Assembly: GCA_022562835.1 (NCBI GenBank)
Contig: JADFOM010000161.1
Coordinates: forward strand, 1-6,198
Length of the DNA stretch: 6,198 nt
DNA from: Acidobacteriota bacterium
Lineage (GTDB): Bacteria > Actinomycetota > Acidimicrobiia > Acidimicrobiales > SHLQ01
Reading direction: 5' to 3'
The translations under genes and the position numbers were made by a program. Below, in pieces: positions 6,172 to 6,198 of the stretch (position 1 is its first letter; each line of letters starts with the position of its first letter). The notes under the pieces were generated by a model. It saw only the letters and a program-made list of their open reading frames with translations, made no database searches and was not told the DNA's origin.

Positions 6172-6198
6172 GGACGTGAACGGCTCGGCGAGTTCGCT

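Noticed and set aside
6169..6198. Possible C-terminal tail (SELAEPFTS, stop at 6169) of a convergent minus-strand gene
   Set aside because: Only nine codons are visible, with no family evidence. A plus-strand GTG at 6176 is an equally possible gene start, so neither is annotated.

Overview
The window looks like chromosomal DNA from a high-GC Gram-positive bacterium, most likely an actinobacterium. The evidence is GC-rich third codon positions, GTG and TTG starts, a small bacterial UBP-type zinc-finger protein beside a COG2388-type acetyltransferase, and a DHA2 exporter with a divergent TetR regulator. Genus cannot be read from the sequence. There are no RNA genes, transposases, CRISPR arrays or phage genes.

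Left part, minus strand (about 1-1672): a tight five-gene run read right to left. It holds a TetR/AcrR regulator (1040-1672), a small GNAT acetyltransferase (700-1035), a UBP-type zinc-finger protein (392-697), a small unrecognised membrane protein (156-461, start uncertain) and the first 53 codons of another membrane-anchored protein running off the left edge. Gaps are 4 nt, 2 nt, an overlap, and a 4-nt ATGA overlap, so a single transcript is likely.

Divergent control region (1673-1794): a TTGACA -35 box and a CATAGT -10 box drive the rightward exporter gene. Two related palindromic sites (GAACCG-AC-CGGTTC and TACTGA-ACCGA-TCAGTA) lie within 20-bp near-identical direct repeats whose starts are 36 bp apart. 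They are the obvious candidate operators for the divergent TetR protein. The first covers the promoter spacer and the second lies in the predicted 5' leader.

Right part, plus strand (1795-6132): a 551-aa DHA2/EmrB-QacA-type 14-TM major facilitator exporter, then a 565-aa asparagine-synthetase-like protein with a degenerate N-terminal glutaminase domain and a variant ATP-binding loop (TAGRDSR), then an acyl-CoA thioesterase of the double-hotdog TesB/4HBT type. The regulator-exporter pair is a standard drug- or metabolite-responsive efflux module. The synthetase-like gene is the least understood; its link to the exporter rests only on position and direction. The last 66 nt contain a repeated AACCGGTCA motif that resembles the operator core, and perhaps the tail of a convergent gene.
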